A stretch of 42,448 bases of DNA from an uncultured bacterium (GCA_949282195.1 CASDOW010000015.1:1-42448); one strand, 5' to 3'; shown: positions 19,009-29,323, counted from the stretch's first letter. Translations and numbers: made by a program. The notes: generated by a model from the sequence alone, not told the origin.

Positions 19009-20721
19009 ATGTCTACAAGTATTGATTATTTTGATTATATAAGAATTTCAATAGCTTCGCCTGAAAGAATTCTGAAATGGTCATACGGGGAAGTAACAAA
19101 ACCCGAAACAATTAACTATAGAACACTTAAACCTGAACGCGACGGTTTATTCTGTGAAAAAATCTTTGGACCAACAAAGGACTGGGAATGTTTTTGCGGA
19201 AAATACAAAAGAGTTCGCCATAAAGGTATAATCTGTGAACGTTGCGGCGTTGAAGTTACAGATTCAAAAGTAAGACGTCACAGAATGGGACACATTAAGC
19301 TTGCAGCCCCTGTTTCACACATCTGGTTTTTAAAGGGCATTCCTTCATATCTTGGCTTATTACTTGATATGACCTTAAAAGATTTGGAACAAGTAATATA
19401 TTTCAACAACTATGTTGTTGTAGACGGTGCAGACAGCCCGTTTAAAAAATTCCAACTTTTAACCGAAGAAGAATATGAAGACTTCATTATGGAAAATGAA
19501 GAAACAAAATTAAAAGTTGGCATCGGCGCTGAAGTTATCAAGGAATTATTATCTGAAATTAAACTTGATGAACTTGCAAATGATATTAGAGCTGAACTTG
19601 AAAATGCAGGTGGTTCCGTTCAAAAAAGAGCAAAATTAATCAAAAGATTAAGATTGGTTGAGTCATTAATCGACTCAGGAACCGAACCTACATGGTTTAT
19701 TATGGATGTTCTGCCTGTCACACCTCCTGATTTAAGACCAATGGTTCAGTTGGACGGCGGACGTTTTGCTACATCTGACTTAAATGACTTATACAGACGT
19801 GTAATCAACAGAAACAACCGTCTTTTAAGATTGTTGGAAATGGGAGCACCCGAAATTATCGTAAGAAACGAAAAACGTATGCTTCAAGAAGCAGTTGACG
19901 CTCTTATTGATAACGGCAGACGCGGCAGAACAGTAGTAGGACCTAACTCACGTCCGTTAAAATCACTATCAAATATTATTGAAGGTAAACAAGGTCGTTT
20001 CAGACAAAACTTATTAGGTAAACGTGTTGACTATTCAGGTCGTTCCGTTATTGTTGTTGGTCCTCAATTACAACTAAACCAATGCGGTTTGCCGAAAGAA
20101 ATGGCTATTGAATTATTTAAACCTTTTGTAGTTAACAAATTAATCGAAAGAGGACTTGTTCAAAACATTAAATCAGCCAAAAAGAAAATTGAACGTTCTG
20201 AAGCTGTTGTTTGGGATATTTTGGAAGAAGTTGTAGACGGACACCCTGTAATGTTAAACCGTGCTCCAACCCTACACAGACTGGGTATTCAAGCGTTTGA
20301 ACCGGTATTGGTTGAAGGTAGAGCTATTCAATTACACCCTCTTGTATGTACAGCATTTAATGCTGACTTCGACGGTGACCAAATGGCTGTTCACGTACCG
20401 TTATCAATTGAAGCTCAAGCAGAAGCAAGAATGCTTATGTTAGCTACAAACAACATTTTAGCTCCTGCAACAGGTAAACCTATTATCACACCTACACAAG
20501 ATATGGTACTTGGTATGTATTATTTAACAATTATTAAGGATCCTTCAGCTCCTATAAAAGGGTACTTCCATGATTTCACAGATGTTATGGCAGCTCACGC
20601 AACAGGAGTATTGAAGCTTCACGATAAAGTAATTGTTAGAGATGAAAACAATAACAGAATTGAAACAACTCCCGGAAGAATCATCTTCAATGAAGCTGTT
20701 AGAAAATCTGTTTTATCGTAA
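19009..20721 (+). CDS. rpoC1: RNA polymerase beta-prime N-terminal half (gamma)
   Basis: This 570-residue subunit is the N-terminal half of beta-prime, encoded separately as in Cyanobacteria and chloroplasts. The zinc site is C61/C63 with C76/C79 (CFCGKY...CERCG), the bridge to the DNA clamp follows, and the active-site Mg motif [12 protein letters not shown] is at residues 451-462. It ends soon after [18 protein letters not shown], exactly where cyanobacterial RpoC1 ends. AAAGGAG at 18997-19003 fixes the start. The 55-nt gap and fresh ribosome site before rpoC2 show a genuine gene split rather than a frameshift. Confidence 0.98.
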   Translation: MSTSIDYFDYIRISIASPERILKWSYGEVTKPETINYRTLKPERDGLFCEKIFGPTKDWECFCGKYKRVRHKGIICERCGVEVTDSKVRRHRMGHIKLAAPVSHIWFLKGIPSYLGLLLDMTLKDLEQVIYFNNYVVVDGADSPFKKFQLLTEEEYEDFIMENEETKLKVGIGAEVIKELLSEIKLDELANDIRAELENAGGSVQKRAKLIKRLRLVESLIDSGTEPTWFIMDVLPVTPPDLRPMVQLDGGRFATSDLNDLYRRVINRNNRLLRLLEMGAPEIIVRNEKRMLQEAVDALIDNGRRGRTVVGPNSRPLKSLSNIIEGKQGRFRQNLLGKRVDYSGRSVIVVGPQLQLNQCGLPKEMAIELFKPFVVNKLIERGLVQNIKSAKKKIERSEAVVWDILEEVVDGHPVMLNRAPTLHRLGIQAFEPVLVEGRAIQLHPLVCTAFNADFDGDQMAVHVPLSIEAQAEARMLMLATNNILAPATGKPIITPTQDMVLGMYYLTIIKDPSAPIKGYFHDFTDVMAAHATGVLKLHDKVIVRDENNNRIETTPGRIIFNEAVRKSVLS

Positions 20722-20776
20722 GAAATTCTTAATAAATTAGTTAAAAAATTAAACAAAAATGAGGTAAATATAAAAA

Positions 20777-23700
20777 ATGACTACATTAGAACTCGAAAAC
20801 TCAAAAAAGAAAAAACACGTAGAGTTTATTAATAAAGTTATGAATAAAAAAGCTCTTAACCAGCTTTTATCTCAAGTTTATCTTGAATGGGGCGGTGCTA
20901 AAACAGCTGAGCTTGCAAATAACTTAAAAAATCTTGGTTATAAATACGCAACAAAATCAGGTACTACAATTTCAATCCATGACCTTGACGTACCAAAAGC
21001 AAAAAAAGAACTTCTTCAAGAAGCTCAAGATGAAATTGCACGTTCAACAAAAAGATACTTAAAAGGTGAAATTACAGAAGTTGAAAGATATACAAAAGTT
21101 ATCGACACTTGGAGTGAAACAACTGCAAAATTAACAGAAAAAGTAGTTGAAAACTTCAACAGATTAAACCCTGTATACATGATGGCATTCTCCGGTGCAA
21201 GAGGTAACTTATCTCAAGTATCACAATTGGTTGGTATGCGTGGTTTGATGGCAGATGCGCAAGGTCAAATCATCGACTTGCCGATTAAATCAAACTTTAA
21301 AGAAGGCTTATCTTGTACAGAATACGTTATTTCATCATACGGTGCAAGAAAAGGTCTTGTAGATACAGCGCTTAAAACAGCTGACTCTGGTTATTTAACA
21401 AGACGTCTTGTTGACGTTGCTCAAGATGTAATAATAAGAGAAGAAGACTGTCATACGGAAAAATTCATCAATTTAACAGCTATCACAGATGGTGAAGATG
21501 TTATTGTTCCATTAGAAGACAGATTACTGGGTAGAACAGTTGCACAAGATATCGTTGACAAAGACGGCAATGTATTAGTTACAAAAAACACAACAGTAGA
21601 TAGGGATGACCTTGAAAAAATTAAAACCGTTGGGCTAAAAGAAGTAAAAGTTCGTTCTACTCTAACTTGCGAACTTGAATACGGAATTTGCCAAAAATGT
21701 TACGGTTGGTCAATGACAACTCAAAAACTGGTTGACATCGGTGAAGCAATCGGTATTATAGCCGCTCAATCAATTGGTGAACCAGGTACACAATTAACAA
21801 TGAGAACGTTCCACACAGGTGGTGTATTTAAAGGTTCAGGTGTAACACGTCAAGCTAAAGCCACTATGGACGGTGTTGTTAACACAGAAGTTAGAACACG
21901 TGAACAAAGAACTCGTCACGGGGATATTGTACAAATCGCAATCAAAGAAGCTGATGTTGAAATCAAAGGCAAATCAGAAAGCGAAAAAGTGCACGTTCCA
22001 ATTGGTGCAAAAGTTCTTGTTAAAAAAGGTGATTCAGTAAAAGCAGGCGACGCAATAGCAGAATTTGAACCCGCTTCAAAAGGTGACGGCTCTCGTTTAA
22101 CCGAAAAAGCCTTAAAAGATATCACTTCAGATATTTCAGGTGAAGTTGTATTCCAAGACTTTGTAGCCGATGAAAGAAAAGACAGACAAGGCAACATCTC
22201 AAGAATTGCAAACAAACAAGGTATAGTTTGGGTTCTTGGCGGAGATGTTTACGCTCTTCCTGCAGGTTCAAAAGTTTTAGTTAAAGACGGACAAAAAATC
22301 AAAAAAGGCGAAAAATTAGCTGAAACTTTAATTATTTCTGAACACGGCGGCGAAGTAAGAGTTAGCGACAGTCTTGAAATCGAAGAAGTAAAATTTGAAG
22401 GCAAAAAAATCAAAAAAATTGTTTCAGGTAAAGAACTAACAATTGTTATTGCTTCAATCCAAGCCTCTAACGCCGTATTTGAACAAACTAAAAAAGAACA
22501 ATTATGGACGGTTCCTGAAACAAATGAAAAATACATCGTTAAATCACCCGTTGATACAACTGTTGAAAACGGTATGATAATAGCAGAACTTATTGATGAT
22601 ACTTGCAAAGTAGAATCTTCAGGTGAAATCAGATACAACGGACTTGAAGTTGATGAAAATCAAGTTGTAATCAACCCCGGTCAATTAATCTTCATCCCTG
22701 AAGAAATTCATCAAATTTCAAAAGATTCATCCTTGAAACTTGTTGAATCAGGAACATACGTTGAAGCAGGCTGCGAAGTTGTTAAAGATATCTACACACA
22801 CATTGCAGGTATCGTTGAAATTAAAGAATTTAACGACATTATCCACGAAATTGTTGTTCGCCCTGGTGAATTATATACATTGGACTCAATAAACGACTTA
22901 AAAGTCGGAGAAGGCGAAGTGGTTAAAGCCGGCACAGTTGTTGCAGGTAAAATCAAAGCAAAAGTTGATTCAATCGTAACAATTGTTGAAAATGAATCAG
23001 ACATGCTTGAAATGGATGATTTAGACGAAGAATTAACTGATGATTCAATGGAAGAAGATAGCCTTGAAGGTAAATCAGTTCAAATTCTTATTCGTCCAAT
23101 TCAAACATTTGATATAGAACAAAAAGATGTATCAATTAAATTCAACGCAACAGACGACGCAATTGAACTTGTACCAATTACACAAGTACAATTTAAAGAC
23201 GGCGCAAGAGTTAGAAACCTTGACGGTGCAGTACTAACCAGAACTTCATTAGTTTTATCAATGTCTGGTTATATCTCACACCTAAAAGGTATGGTTGAAT
23301 TAGACAACAAAGGCGATTTGAAAATTGTTGTATTAGAAACTCTAATTGTAAGACGTGAACAAGAAGATTCTTCTCGCGGTCTTTCTTCAACTCAAACAGA
23401 GTTATTGGTTGAAAACGGTCAAATAATTGAACCCAAAACCCCTGTTACAAAAACACAAGTTCTTGCAGTTAATGATTCTATTGCGTCAATTAATTCAAAA
23501 GATTCTGAATTAAGAAGATTGCTTCTTGTTTCAGATAACTACGAAGAACAAATCGCAACAACTTCTAAGCCGATTGTAAAAGAAGGCGAATATGTAACAA
23601 TTGATCAAAAAATATCTGAAAATGAAACTACTCCATTCTCAGGTAAGGTTGTTAAAGCAGATTCCAAAGGAATTACCATAAGAGTTGGTCGTCCTCACTT

Positions 23701-24625
23701 AATCTCACCGGGGGCACTATTACAGGTAGATAATTCTGCTCTAATTCTAAGAGGCGATTTACTTGCAACATTAGTATTCGAAAGACAAAAAACAGGTGAT
23801 ATCGTTCAAGGTCTTCCTCGTGTTGAAGAACTTTTAGAAGCAAGAAAGCCGAAAGATTCAGCAATTGCAGCAGAAGAAGACGGTGTTGCGGTAATAGAAT
23901 ATGAAGATGACATCCCAAGGCTATTTATCGAAAACGAAAACGGCAGAACAGAAATCAAATATCCTATTGAAGCTACCGTAATAGTTAACGATAAACAACA
24001 AATCAAAAAAGGTGATGCTCTAACATCAGGACCTATGAACCCGCATGACGTTATCAGATTAAGAGGTGCAAATGCAGCTCAACAATACCTTGTAGATGAA
24101 GTACAAAGAGTATATCGTTCACAAGGCGTTGAAATTTCAGATAAGCACGTTGAAGTTATTGTTCGTCAAATGATTAAGAAAGTAAAAGTAATCGATTCAG
24201 GAACAACTAAGCTTCTTCCGGGCGAATTGGTTGAATTGAAAGTTATTGAAGCTCAAAATGCTGAAGCCAGAGCAAATAACGGTCAAGAAGCAACTTATGA
24301 AGCGTTATTGCTTGGTATCACAAAAGCTTCTTTGAACACTGAATCATTCATTTCAGCCGCTTCATTCCAAGAAACAACAAGAATTCTTACAGAAGCAGCC
24401 GTTGAAGGTAAAAAAGACATGCTAAGAGGTCTTAAAGAAAACGTTATCATTGGTAGATTAATTCCTGCCGGTACTGGATATTACCACCTAATCAACGCTT
24501 CTGAAGAAAAAGAAAAAGAAGCAATGAAAAGAGCAGCTCAAAAACATCAAGCAAGAAAGCCTTCTGCAATTTTAGAAGAAATTGAAGGTATGTTTGGTGT
24601 GGTTGATTCCGATATGCAATTTTAG
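20777..24625 (+). CDS. rpoC2: RNA polymerase beta-prime C-terminal half with large SI3 insertion
   Basis: This 1282-residue subunit completes beta-prime. The second zinc site uses C225, C298, C305 and C308. The bridge-helix/trigger-loop core GEPGTQLTMRTFHTGG is near residues 335-350. It is followed by a roughly 650-residue insertion (about 350-1000) of repeated beta-barrel-like segments, each with a VKKGDSVKAGD or VKDGQKIKKGE type turn, as in cyanobacterial SI3. Normal sequence resumes at KTGDIVQGLPRVEELLEARK and runs to ITKASLNTESFISAASFQET and GRLIPAGTGY. The insertion includes an acidic stretch around residues 738-766. GAGG lies at 20761-20764 with a long 12-nt spacer. A strong terminator follows. 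Confidence 0.98.
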   Translation: MTTLELENSKKKKHVEFINKVMNKKALNQLLSQVYLEWGGAKTAELANNLKNLGYKYATKSGTTISIHDLDVPKAKKELLQEAQDEIARSTKRYLKGEITEVERYTKVIDTWSETTAKLTEKVVENFNRLNPVYMMAFSGARGNLSQVSQLVGMRGLMADAQGQIIDLPIKSNFKEGLSCTEYVISSYGARKGLVDTALKTADSGYLTRRLVDVAQDVIIREEDCHTEKFINLTAITDGEDVIVPLEDRLLGRTVAQDIVDKDGNVLVTKNTTVDRDDLEKIKTVGLKEVKVRSTLTCELEYGICQKCYGWSMTTQKLVDIGEAIGIIAAQSIGEPGTQLTMRTFHTGGVFKGSGVTRQAKATMDGVVNTEVRTREQRTRHGDIVQIAIKEADVEIKGKSESEKVHVPIGAKVLVKKGDSVKAGDAIAEFEPASKGDGSRLTEKALKDITSDISGEVVFQDFVADERKDRQGNISRIANKQGIVWVLGGDVYALPAGSKVLVKDGQKIKKGEKLAETLIISEHGGEVRVSDSLEIEEVKFEGKKIKKIVSGKELTIVIASIQASNAVFEQTKKEQLWTVPETNEKYIVKSPVDTTVENGMIIAELIDDTCKVESSGEIRYNGLEVDENQVVINPGQLIFIPEEIHQISKDSSLKLVESGTYVEAGCEVVKDIYTHIAGIVEIKEFNDIIHEIVVRPGELYTLDSINDLKVGEGEVVKAGTVVAGKIKAKVDSIVTIVENESDMLEMDDLDEELTDDSMEEDSLEGKSVQILIRPIQTFDIEQKDVSIKFNATDDAIELVPITQVQFKDGARVRNLDGAVLTRTSLVLSMSGYISHLKGMVELDNKGDLKIVVLETLIVRREQEDSSRGLSSTQTELLVENGQIIEPKTPVTKTQVLAVNDSIASINSKDSELRRLLLVSDNYEEQIATTSKPIVKEGEYVTIDQKISENETTPFSGKVVKADSKGITIRVGRPHLISPGALLQVDNSALILRGDLLATLVFERQKTGDIVQGLPRVEELLEARKPKDSAIAAEEDGVAVIEYEDDIPRLFIENENGRTEIKYPIEATVIVNDKQQIKKGDALTSGPMNPHDVIRLRGANAAQQYLVDEVQRVYRSQGVEISDKHVEVIVRQMIKKVKVIDSGTTKLLPGELVELKVIEAQNAEARANNGQEATYEALLLGITKASLNTESFISAASFQETTRILTEAAVEGKKDMLRGLKENVIIGRLIPAGTGYYHLINASEEKEKEAMKRAAQKHQARKPSAILEEIEGMFGVVDSDMQF

Positions 24626-24642
24626 TTTCAATTAATAACCAC

Positions 24643-24680
24643 TAAAAGCCTCTTGAATAATTCAAGAGGCTTTTATTTAT
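24643..24680 (+). terminator. Intrinsic terminator of the rpoB operon
   Basis: TAAAAGCCTCTTGAA (24643-24657) and its exact complement (24661-24675) enclose a TAA loop, and the 3' arm ends in TTTTATTTAT. The 15-bp perfect stem is the strongest terminator in the window and can act in both directions. The mutS start lies only 26 nt after the stem. Confidence 0.93.
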
Positions 24681-24688
24681 ATTTAATA

Positions 24689-24694
24689 TATAAT
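24689..24694 (+). promoter_or_regulatory. -10 hexamer of a candidate leaderless promoter, mutS
   Basis: A perfect TATAAT ends 6 nt before the mutS ATG, and there is no Shine-Dalgarno. The region where a -35 would lie overlaps the preceding terminator stem and has no consensus match. Confidence 0.4.
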
Positions 24695-24700
24695 TAAATT

Positions 24701-27010
24701 ATGATAAAAACTTTTAAAGAAATAGATAAAACAAAACTTTCAACAACGGCATTTAGCGAATATATTAATTTTAAAGAAGAAAATCCGGATTGTATTATAT
24801 TGTTTCAAATTGGAGATTTTTTTGAAACAATTTGCGAAGACGCTGTCTTGTTCGCTGAAATTACAGGAGTTACTCTTGGCAAAAGAAAAATCAAGGATTT
24901 AGGCGAAGTAATCCAAGCAGGAATCCCTAAGGCAAGTATAAATAACTACATTAAAAAACTTTTATCGAACAACATTAAAATTTGCCTATGTACTCAGCAA
25001 AAAAATGAAAATGGCGAAATATACAGAAAAATTGAGCGAAAATATACACAAGGCACAATAATTGAAAATGAATTTTTAGATAGCTATGAAAACAATTTTA
25101 TTTTAACAATAATCAAAAACAATAATGATTTCGATATAGCATATGCCGATGTATCAACAGGACAATTCTATAAAACAACTGCAAATAAATCGGAAATATT
25201 TTTAGAAATAGAAAAAATTGAACCGAATGAAATCTTAATTCTGCAAAAAGAAAAAGAAATCTTTAAAGAACTTTTACAAAAATACAATTCTACAATTCTT
25301 GATGAAAATTTTGAAAGATATTCCGCTAAAGATATTATATTGGAATATTGCAAAAAAACTCAAAAAAATTACCTTGTTGAATTGGATGAAATAACAGAAT
25401 ATAAAATAAATAAATATCTTGTATTGGATAATATCACAAGAAGAAATTTAGAATTAAGAAGAACAAAATACAATCTAAAGAAAAAAGGCAGCTTGTTTTG
25501 GTTTTTAAACTACACCAAAACCCCCATGGGGACAAGGCTTTTAAAAAAATATCTTGATGAGCCCTTACTTGATACCAATTTAATTAAAGAACGTCAAAAA
25601 GCTATTGAGGAGCTAATTTTAAATAAAAATAACATATTAAAACTGGAAGAACTTTTAGATAACTTTTCAGATTTATCAAGAATTTGCGCCAAAATATCAA
25701 ACTCAACAATTGCCCCAAAGGAACTTTTTCAAATCACAGATAGTATTAATCAGCTTAATGAAATAGATAAATTATGTAAAATATTTAATTCACCTTTGCT
25801 TAAAATCAACCCAAAAAAACTGCAAGAAGCATTAAAATTAATAAATAAAATTAGATCCGCTCTAAGTGAAAATTCTTCAAACGAAATAAAATCAGGGAAT
25901 GTAATAAATCAAAATTACAATTCCAATTTAGATTTCTTGCGCGCAAAACTATCTAAAATAAATGAAGATATTGAAAACTATGAACATAAAGAAAAAAATA
26001 ACCTAAAAATAGAAAAATTAAAAATTTCATATTCAAAAATTTTGGGTTACTACATAGAAATTCCAATCAGTTCACAAAAACTTCTTGATGATAAATACAT
26101 AAAAAAACAAACTCTATCAAACTGCGTCAGATACACAACAAACGAATTAACAAATTTCGAACAAGAAAAAAACAATCTTTTATACAAAATTAACGAACTT
26201 GAATATGAACTTTTTTGCGAAATAAGAAAATATATCTCAAATTTTGTTGAAATCATAAGACAACTTGCTTTTGAAATCTCAAATATAGATGTTATTTTTT
26301 CATTAGCAAAATGTGCACTCAAAAACAACCTTAAAAAGCCTGTTTTTAATTCAGAAGGCATCTATACAAAAAACGCATTACACCCAAATTTAATTAATTC
26401 TGATTTTGAAATTACAAAAAACGACATCAATTTAACAAACGAAGAAATGATTATTCTGACAGGTGCAAATATGAGCGGAAAATCAACATATTTAAAACTA
26501 AGCGCAATTATTTGCCTATTGGCGCAAATCGGCTCATTTGTGCCATCCGAAGAAGCTAATTTAACAATAATTGATAAAATATTTTTCAGGCAAAATGCCT
26601 CAGATGACATTATTAATTCAAATTCAAGTTTTATGGTTGAAATGAACGATTTAAAATATATTATCGATAATGCAACTAAAAACTCTCTTATCTTATTGGA
26701 TGAACCCGCAAAAAGCACAAATGCCAAAGAAGGCGGCGCAATTGCAAGGGCTTTTTGTGAATATGAAATCAAAAAAATAAAAGCAAAATCAATTGTTGCA
26801 ACCCATAATCTTGAATTAACTAAGCTTGAAGATATATATCCCGATAATATAAAAAATTATGTAATTGGAAATATGGATATTGAAAATAATTCCATTGACA
26901 GAAAAATCAAAAGAGGCATCATAAAAACAAGTATGGCGCTAAATACGGCAATTTTAGCCGATTTACCAAAGGAAATCATCCAAAAAGCAAAAGAATTAAT
27001 TAATTCTTAG
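24701..27010 (+). CDS. mutS: Divergent MutS-family mismatch repair ATPase
   Basis: This 769-residue protein has the MutS domain order. The N-terminal mismatch-reading motif F40-F41-E42 lies in FQIGDFFETI, so it can in principle read mismatches. A connector domain follows, then lever and clamp regions rich in Lys and Asn, and a C-terminal ATPase. Walker A is GANMSGKST at 588-596, the SSFMVEMNDL signature follows, and Walker B is LLDEP with D667-E668. The segment after Walker B reads DEPAKSTNAKEGG where typical MutS has DEIGRGTSTYDG, a marked change in the dimer-contact loop. It stops at KAKELINS without the C-terminal beta-clamp/tetramer region of long MutS. No Smr domain is present, so it is not MutS2. 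The 3' end overlaps manC by 11 nt. Confidence 0.87.
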   Translation: MIKTFKEIDKTKLSTTAFSEYINFKEENPDCIILFQIGDFFETICEDAVLFAEITGVTLGKRKIKDLGEVIQAGIPKASINNYIKKLLSNNIKICLCTQQKNENGEIYRKIERKYTQGTIIENEFLDSYENNFILTIIKNNNDFDIAYADVSTGQFYKTTANKSEIFLEIEKIEPNEILILQKEKEIFKELLQKYNSTILDENFERYSAKDIILEYCKKTQKNYLVELDEITEYKINKYLVLDNITRRNLELRRTKYNLKKKGSLFWFLNYTKTPMGTRLLKKYLDEPLLDTNLIKERQKAIEELILNKNNILKLEELLDNFSDLSRICAKISNSTIAPKELFQITDSINQLNEIDKLCKIFNSPLLKINPKKLQEALKLINKIRSALSENSSNEIKSGNVINQNYNSNLDFLRAKLSKINEDIENYEHKEKNNLKIEKLKISYSKILGYYIEIPISSQKLLDDKYIKKQTLSNCVRYTTNELTNFEQEKNNLLYKINELEYELFCEIRKYISNFVEIIRQLAFEISNIDVIFSLAKCALKNNLKKPVFNSEGIYTKNALHPNLINSDFEITKNDINLTNEEMIILTGANMSGKSTYLKLSAIICLLAQIGSFVPSEEANLTIIDKIFFRQNASDDIINSNSSFMVEMNDLKYIIDNATKNSLILLDEPAKSTNAKEGGAIARAFCEYEIKKIKAKSIVATHNLELTKLEDIYPDNIKNYVIGNMDIENNSIDRKIKRGIIKTSMALNTAILADLPKEIIQKAKELINS

Positions 27011-28397
27011 CTTTTACTCTGCCATAGATATCTTTATATCTTACAATATCATCTTCTGAAAGTTTATCGCCTTTTTGAACTTCGATTATTTTTAATTCCG
27101 AATCATAAGGATTTGCAACAGAGTGTAGCGCCTTAACAGGAATACTTATTGATGAACCCGCTTTCAGCATAAACACTTTATTATCAAGAGTAACCCTTGC
27201 TGTGCCTTGTAAAATCATCCAATGCTCGGAGCGGTGATTGTGTGATTGAAGGCTTAATTGCCCTTTTTTAGTTACGCAAATCATTTTTGTTAAATAACCT
27301 TCACCTTGATTTAATATTGTATAATAACCCCAAGGACGATATACCGTAGTATGAACTTTATGGACATCATTATTTTCTTCTTTTAATTTATCAAAGATAT
27401 ATTTTACATCTTGAGTTTTATTTTTATCACAGACTAAAATTGCGTCAGAAGTTTCAACAACAATTAAATCTTTTAATCCGATACCCGCAATTAATCTGTT
27501 TGACGAGAAAAACATTGTATTATCGCAATCTTTTTCAATAATATCGCCTATTTTGACATTACCTTTCTCGTCTTTTTTACTTAAATTATAAAGAGCATCC
27601 CATGATCCAAAGTCATCCCATTTTGATTGCATTTCAACCATTGCAAGATTATCAGCTTTTTCTAATAGAGCATAATCAATTGAAATTGAAGGAAATTCAT
27701 CAAAAGTCATATATGGAATATCATCATGGTTTTTAAAATCAAATTTTTGAACTATATCATAAATTTCATTTGCATATTTTTTAAGAGTTTCCATAAACAC
27801 TTCGGCTCTAAAAATTAATATACCCGAATTCCAAAAATAACTTGGGTCATTAATAAATTCTTGAGCCGTTTTTAAATCAGGTTTTTCTTTAAAAGCGTCA
27901 ACCTTAAAACCTTCATCAATTTTATCGCCTTTTTTAATATATCCAAAGCCGACAGCAGGATTGTTGGGCTTAACTCCCAATGTTACAATGTAATCTTTTT
28001 TTGCAAGCTCTCTAGCTTGTTCGATAGTTTGTCTAAATTTTTCATCATCCTTAATTAAATTATCAGACGGAGAAACAATAACTATATCATCGCCTTTATA
28101 ATCAAGAATATACTTAATTGCAATAGCGATAGCAGGCGCAGTATTTTTAAAAACAGGTTCGCCAAGCACTCTGACATTTTTATTATAAGCGCCCAATTGA
28201 ACTCTTACATCGTTAATATGTTTTGTACTTGTTATAGCAAAGATATTATCTATATCCATAATACCCATGAAACGTTCGTATGTTTTTTCAAGCAAACTTT
28301 TTTCAGAAATCAGCTTTAACAACTGTTTTGGATATAAATCACGTGACAAAGGCCACAATCTTGAACCTGAACTGCCCGCTAAGATAATTCCATGCAT
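27000..28397 (-). CDS. manC: Mannose-1-phosphate guanylyltransferase / phosphomannose isomerase
   Basis: This 465-residue bifunctional enzyme of the ManC/AlgA type makes GDP-mannose from mannose-1-phosphate and can interconvert fructose-6- and mannose-6-phosphate. The N-terminal nucleotidyltransferase shows ILAGSSGSRLWPLSR...YPKQ, with Ser where most have GGSGTR. The middle has NPAVGFGYIKKG, FKEKP and a FWNSGI loop. The C-terminal cupin (about residues 345-460) has VYRPWGYYTIL, LSLQSHNHRSEHW with its metal-binding His and Glu residues, and the closing DDIVRYKDIYGR. AGGGAG precedes the start. It lies downstream of rmlD on the same strand, consistent with surface polysaccharide synthesis. Confidence 0.94.
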   Translation of the reverse strand: MHGIILAGSSGSRLWPLSRDLYPKQLLKLISEKSLLEKTYERFMGIMDIDNIFAITSTKHINDVRVQLGAYNKNVRVLGEPVFKNTAPAIAIAIKYILDYKGDDIVIVSPSDNLIKDDEKFRQTIEQARELAKKDYIVTLGVKPNNPAVGFGYIKKGDKIDEGFKVDAFKEKPDLKTAQEFINDPSYFWNSGILIFRAEVFMETLKKYANEIYDIVQKFDFKNHDDIPYMTFDEFPSISIDYALLEKADNLAMVEMQSKWDDFGSWDALYNLSKKDEKGNVKIGDIIEKDCDNTMFFSSNRLIAGIGLKDLIVVETSDAILVCDKNKTQDVKYIFDKLKEENNDVHKVHTTVYRPWGYYTILNQGEGYLTKMICVTKKGQLSLQSHNHRSEHWMILQGTARVTLDNKVFMLKAGSSISIPVKALHSVANPYDSELKIIEVQKGDKLSEDDIVRYKDIYGRVKAKN

Positions 28398-28412
28398 AAA
28401 CTAGCTCCCTAT

Positions 28413-28441
28413 AATTGTTGATATATAATTATACAACAATT
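28413..28441. promoter_or_regulatory. Inverted repeat upstream of manC, possible operator
   Basis: AATTGTTG (28413-28420) and CAACAATT (28434-28441) flank an A/T-only centre that contains TATAAT on the minus strand. It lies in the 61-nt gap between rmlD and manC, just upstream of the manC ribosome site. It could be an operator over a manC promoter. Confidence 0.35.
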
Positions 28442-28458
28442 TTTACCATGTTGGCAAA

Positions 28459-29277
28459 CTAGTTTTTACTTGTTAAATATTCCTCTAAAGAATTTTGCCA
28501 ATCCGGCAATTTATATGTACTATCTAAAACACAATACTTTGGACGCTTTGCGGGGCGAGGAAAGTCGCTTTTATCTATAACATTTACTTCAACATTTCTT
28601 TTCTTTATTTCAAATATTTTCTTTGTAAAATCTGCCCAAGAAGCACTTCCTGATGAACTTATATGATAAATCCCGTAAGGCTTATTTTCTTTAATTATTT
28701 CAACAATTTTTTTAGAAATTTCATCACAACTTGTAGGACAACCAACCTGATCATCCACAACAGAAATTTCTTTCCTGAAATTAGAAAATGTCAACATAGC
28801 GTCCACATATCCACCGGCACCATAAAGCCATGATGTTCTTAATATATAGAATTTTTTGGTAGCTTTCATGATTTCTCTTTCACCTGCAAGTTTAGATTTA
28901 CCATAAACGTTAATCGGATTTGTTGCGTCTGTTGTTTTATATGGGGTTGTTGAAGTTCCGTCAAAAACATTATCGGTACTTACATAAAGAATAGGGATAT
29001 TGTGTTTTTTTGCAATATTTGCAATATTTCTTGTTCCTAATTGATTAACATCATATGCCAATTGCGGATTATCTTCTGCTTGATCTATATTTGTATAACC
29101 GGCAAGATGAATAATGAAATCAAGCGAAATCTTGTTCATGATTTCGTTTACCATTTTTGTATTAGTAATATCAAAAATTTTAGAATTACAAGCCCAATAT
29201 TGCCAGCCTTCCTTATCTAACATCGGGCATAATGACTTACCCAAAAGACCTGTTGAACCTGTAACTAATAATCTCAT
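28459..29277 (-). CDS. rmlD: dTDP-4-dehydrorhamnose reductase family (RmlD)
   Basis: This 272-residue protein belongs to the extended short-chain dehydrogenase group. It shows the NAD(P)-binding TGSTGLLGKSL at the N terminus, IIHLAGYTNIDQAE, the LYVSTDNVFDG strand, the catalytic YGKSK and LRTSWLYGAGG. RmlD reduces dTDP-4-keto-rhamnose to dTDP-rhamnose. No rmlA, rmlB or rmlC is visible here, so another sugar nucleotide is possible. AAGGA precedes the ATG at good spacing. It pairs with manC on the same strand. Confidence 0.9.
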   Translation of the reverse strand: MRLLVTGSTGLLGKSLCPMLDKEGWQYWACNSKIFDITNTKMVNEIMNKISLDFIIHLAGYTNIDQAEDNPQLAYDVNQLGTRNIANIAKKHNIPILYVSTDNVFDGTSTTPYKTTDATNPINVYGKSKLAGEREIMKATKKFYILRTSWLYGAGGYVDAMLTFSNFRKEISVVDDQVGCPTSCDEISKKIVEIIKENKPYGIYHISSSGSASWADFTKKIFEIKKRNVEVNVIDKSDFPRPAKRPKYCVLDSTYKLPDWQNSLEEYLTSKN

Positions 29278-29323
29278 ATCGTATCCTTTATAAATGAGAA
29301 AATAATACTTCTTAGGCTTTTTA

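Noticed and set aside
20721-20777. Frameshift or assembly break between rpoC1 and rpoC2
   Set aside because: The split point matches Cyanobacteria, there is a 55-nt gap with a new ribosome site, and both ends are clean.
24701-27010. MutS2
   Set aside because: The F-x-E mismatch motif is present and there is no C-terminal Smr domain.
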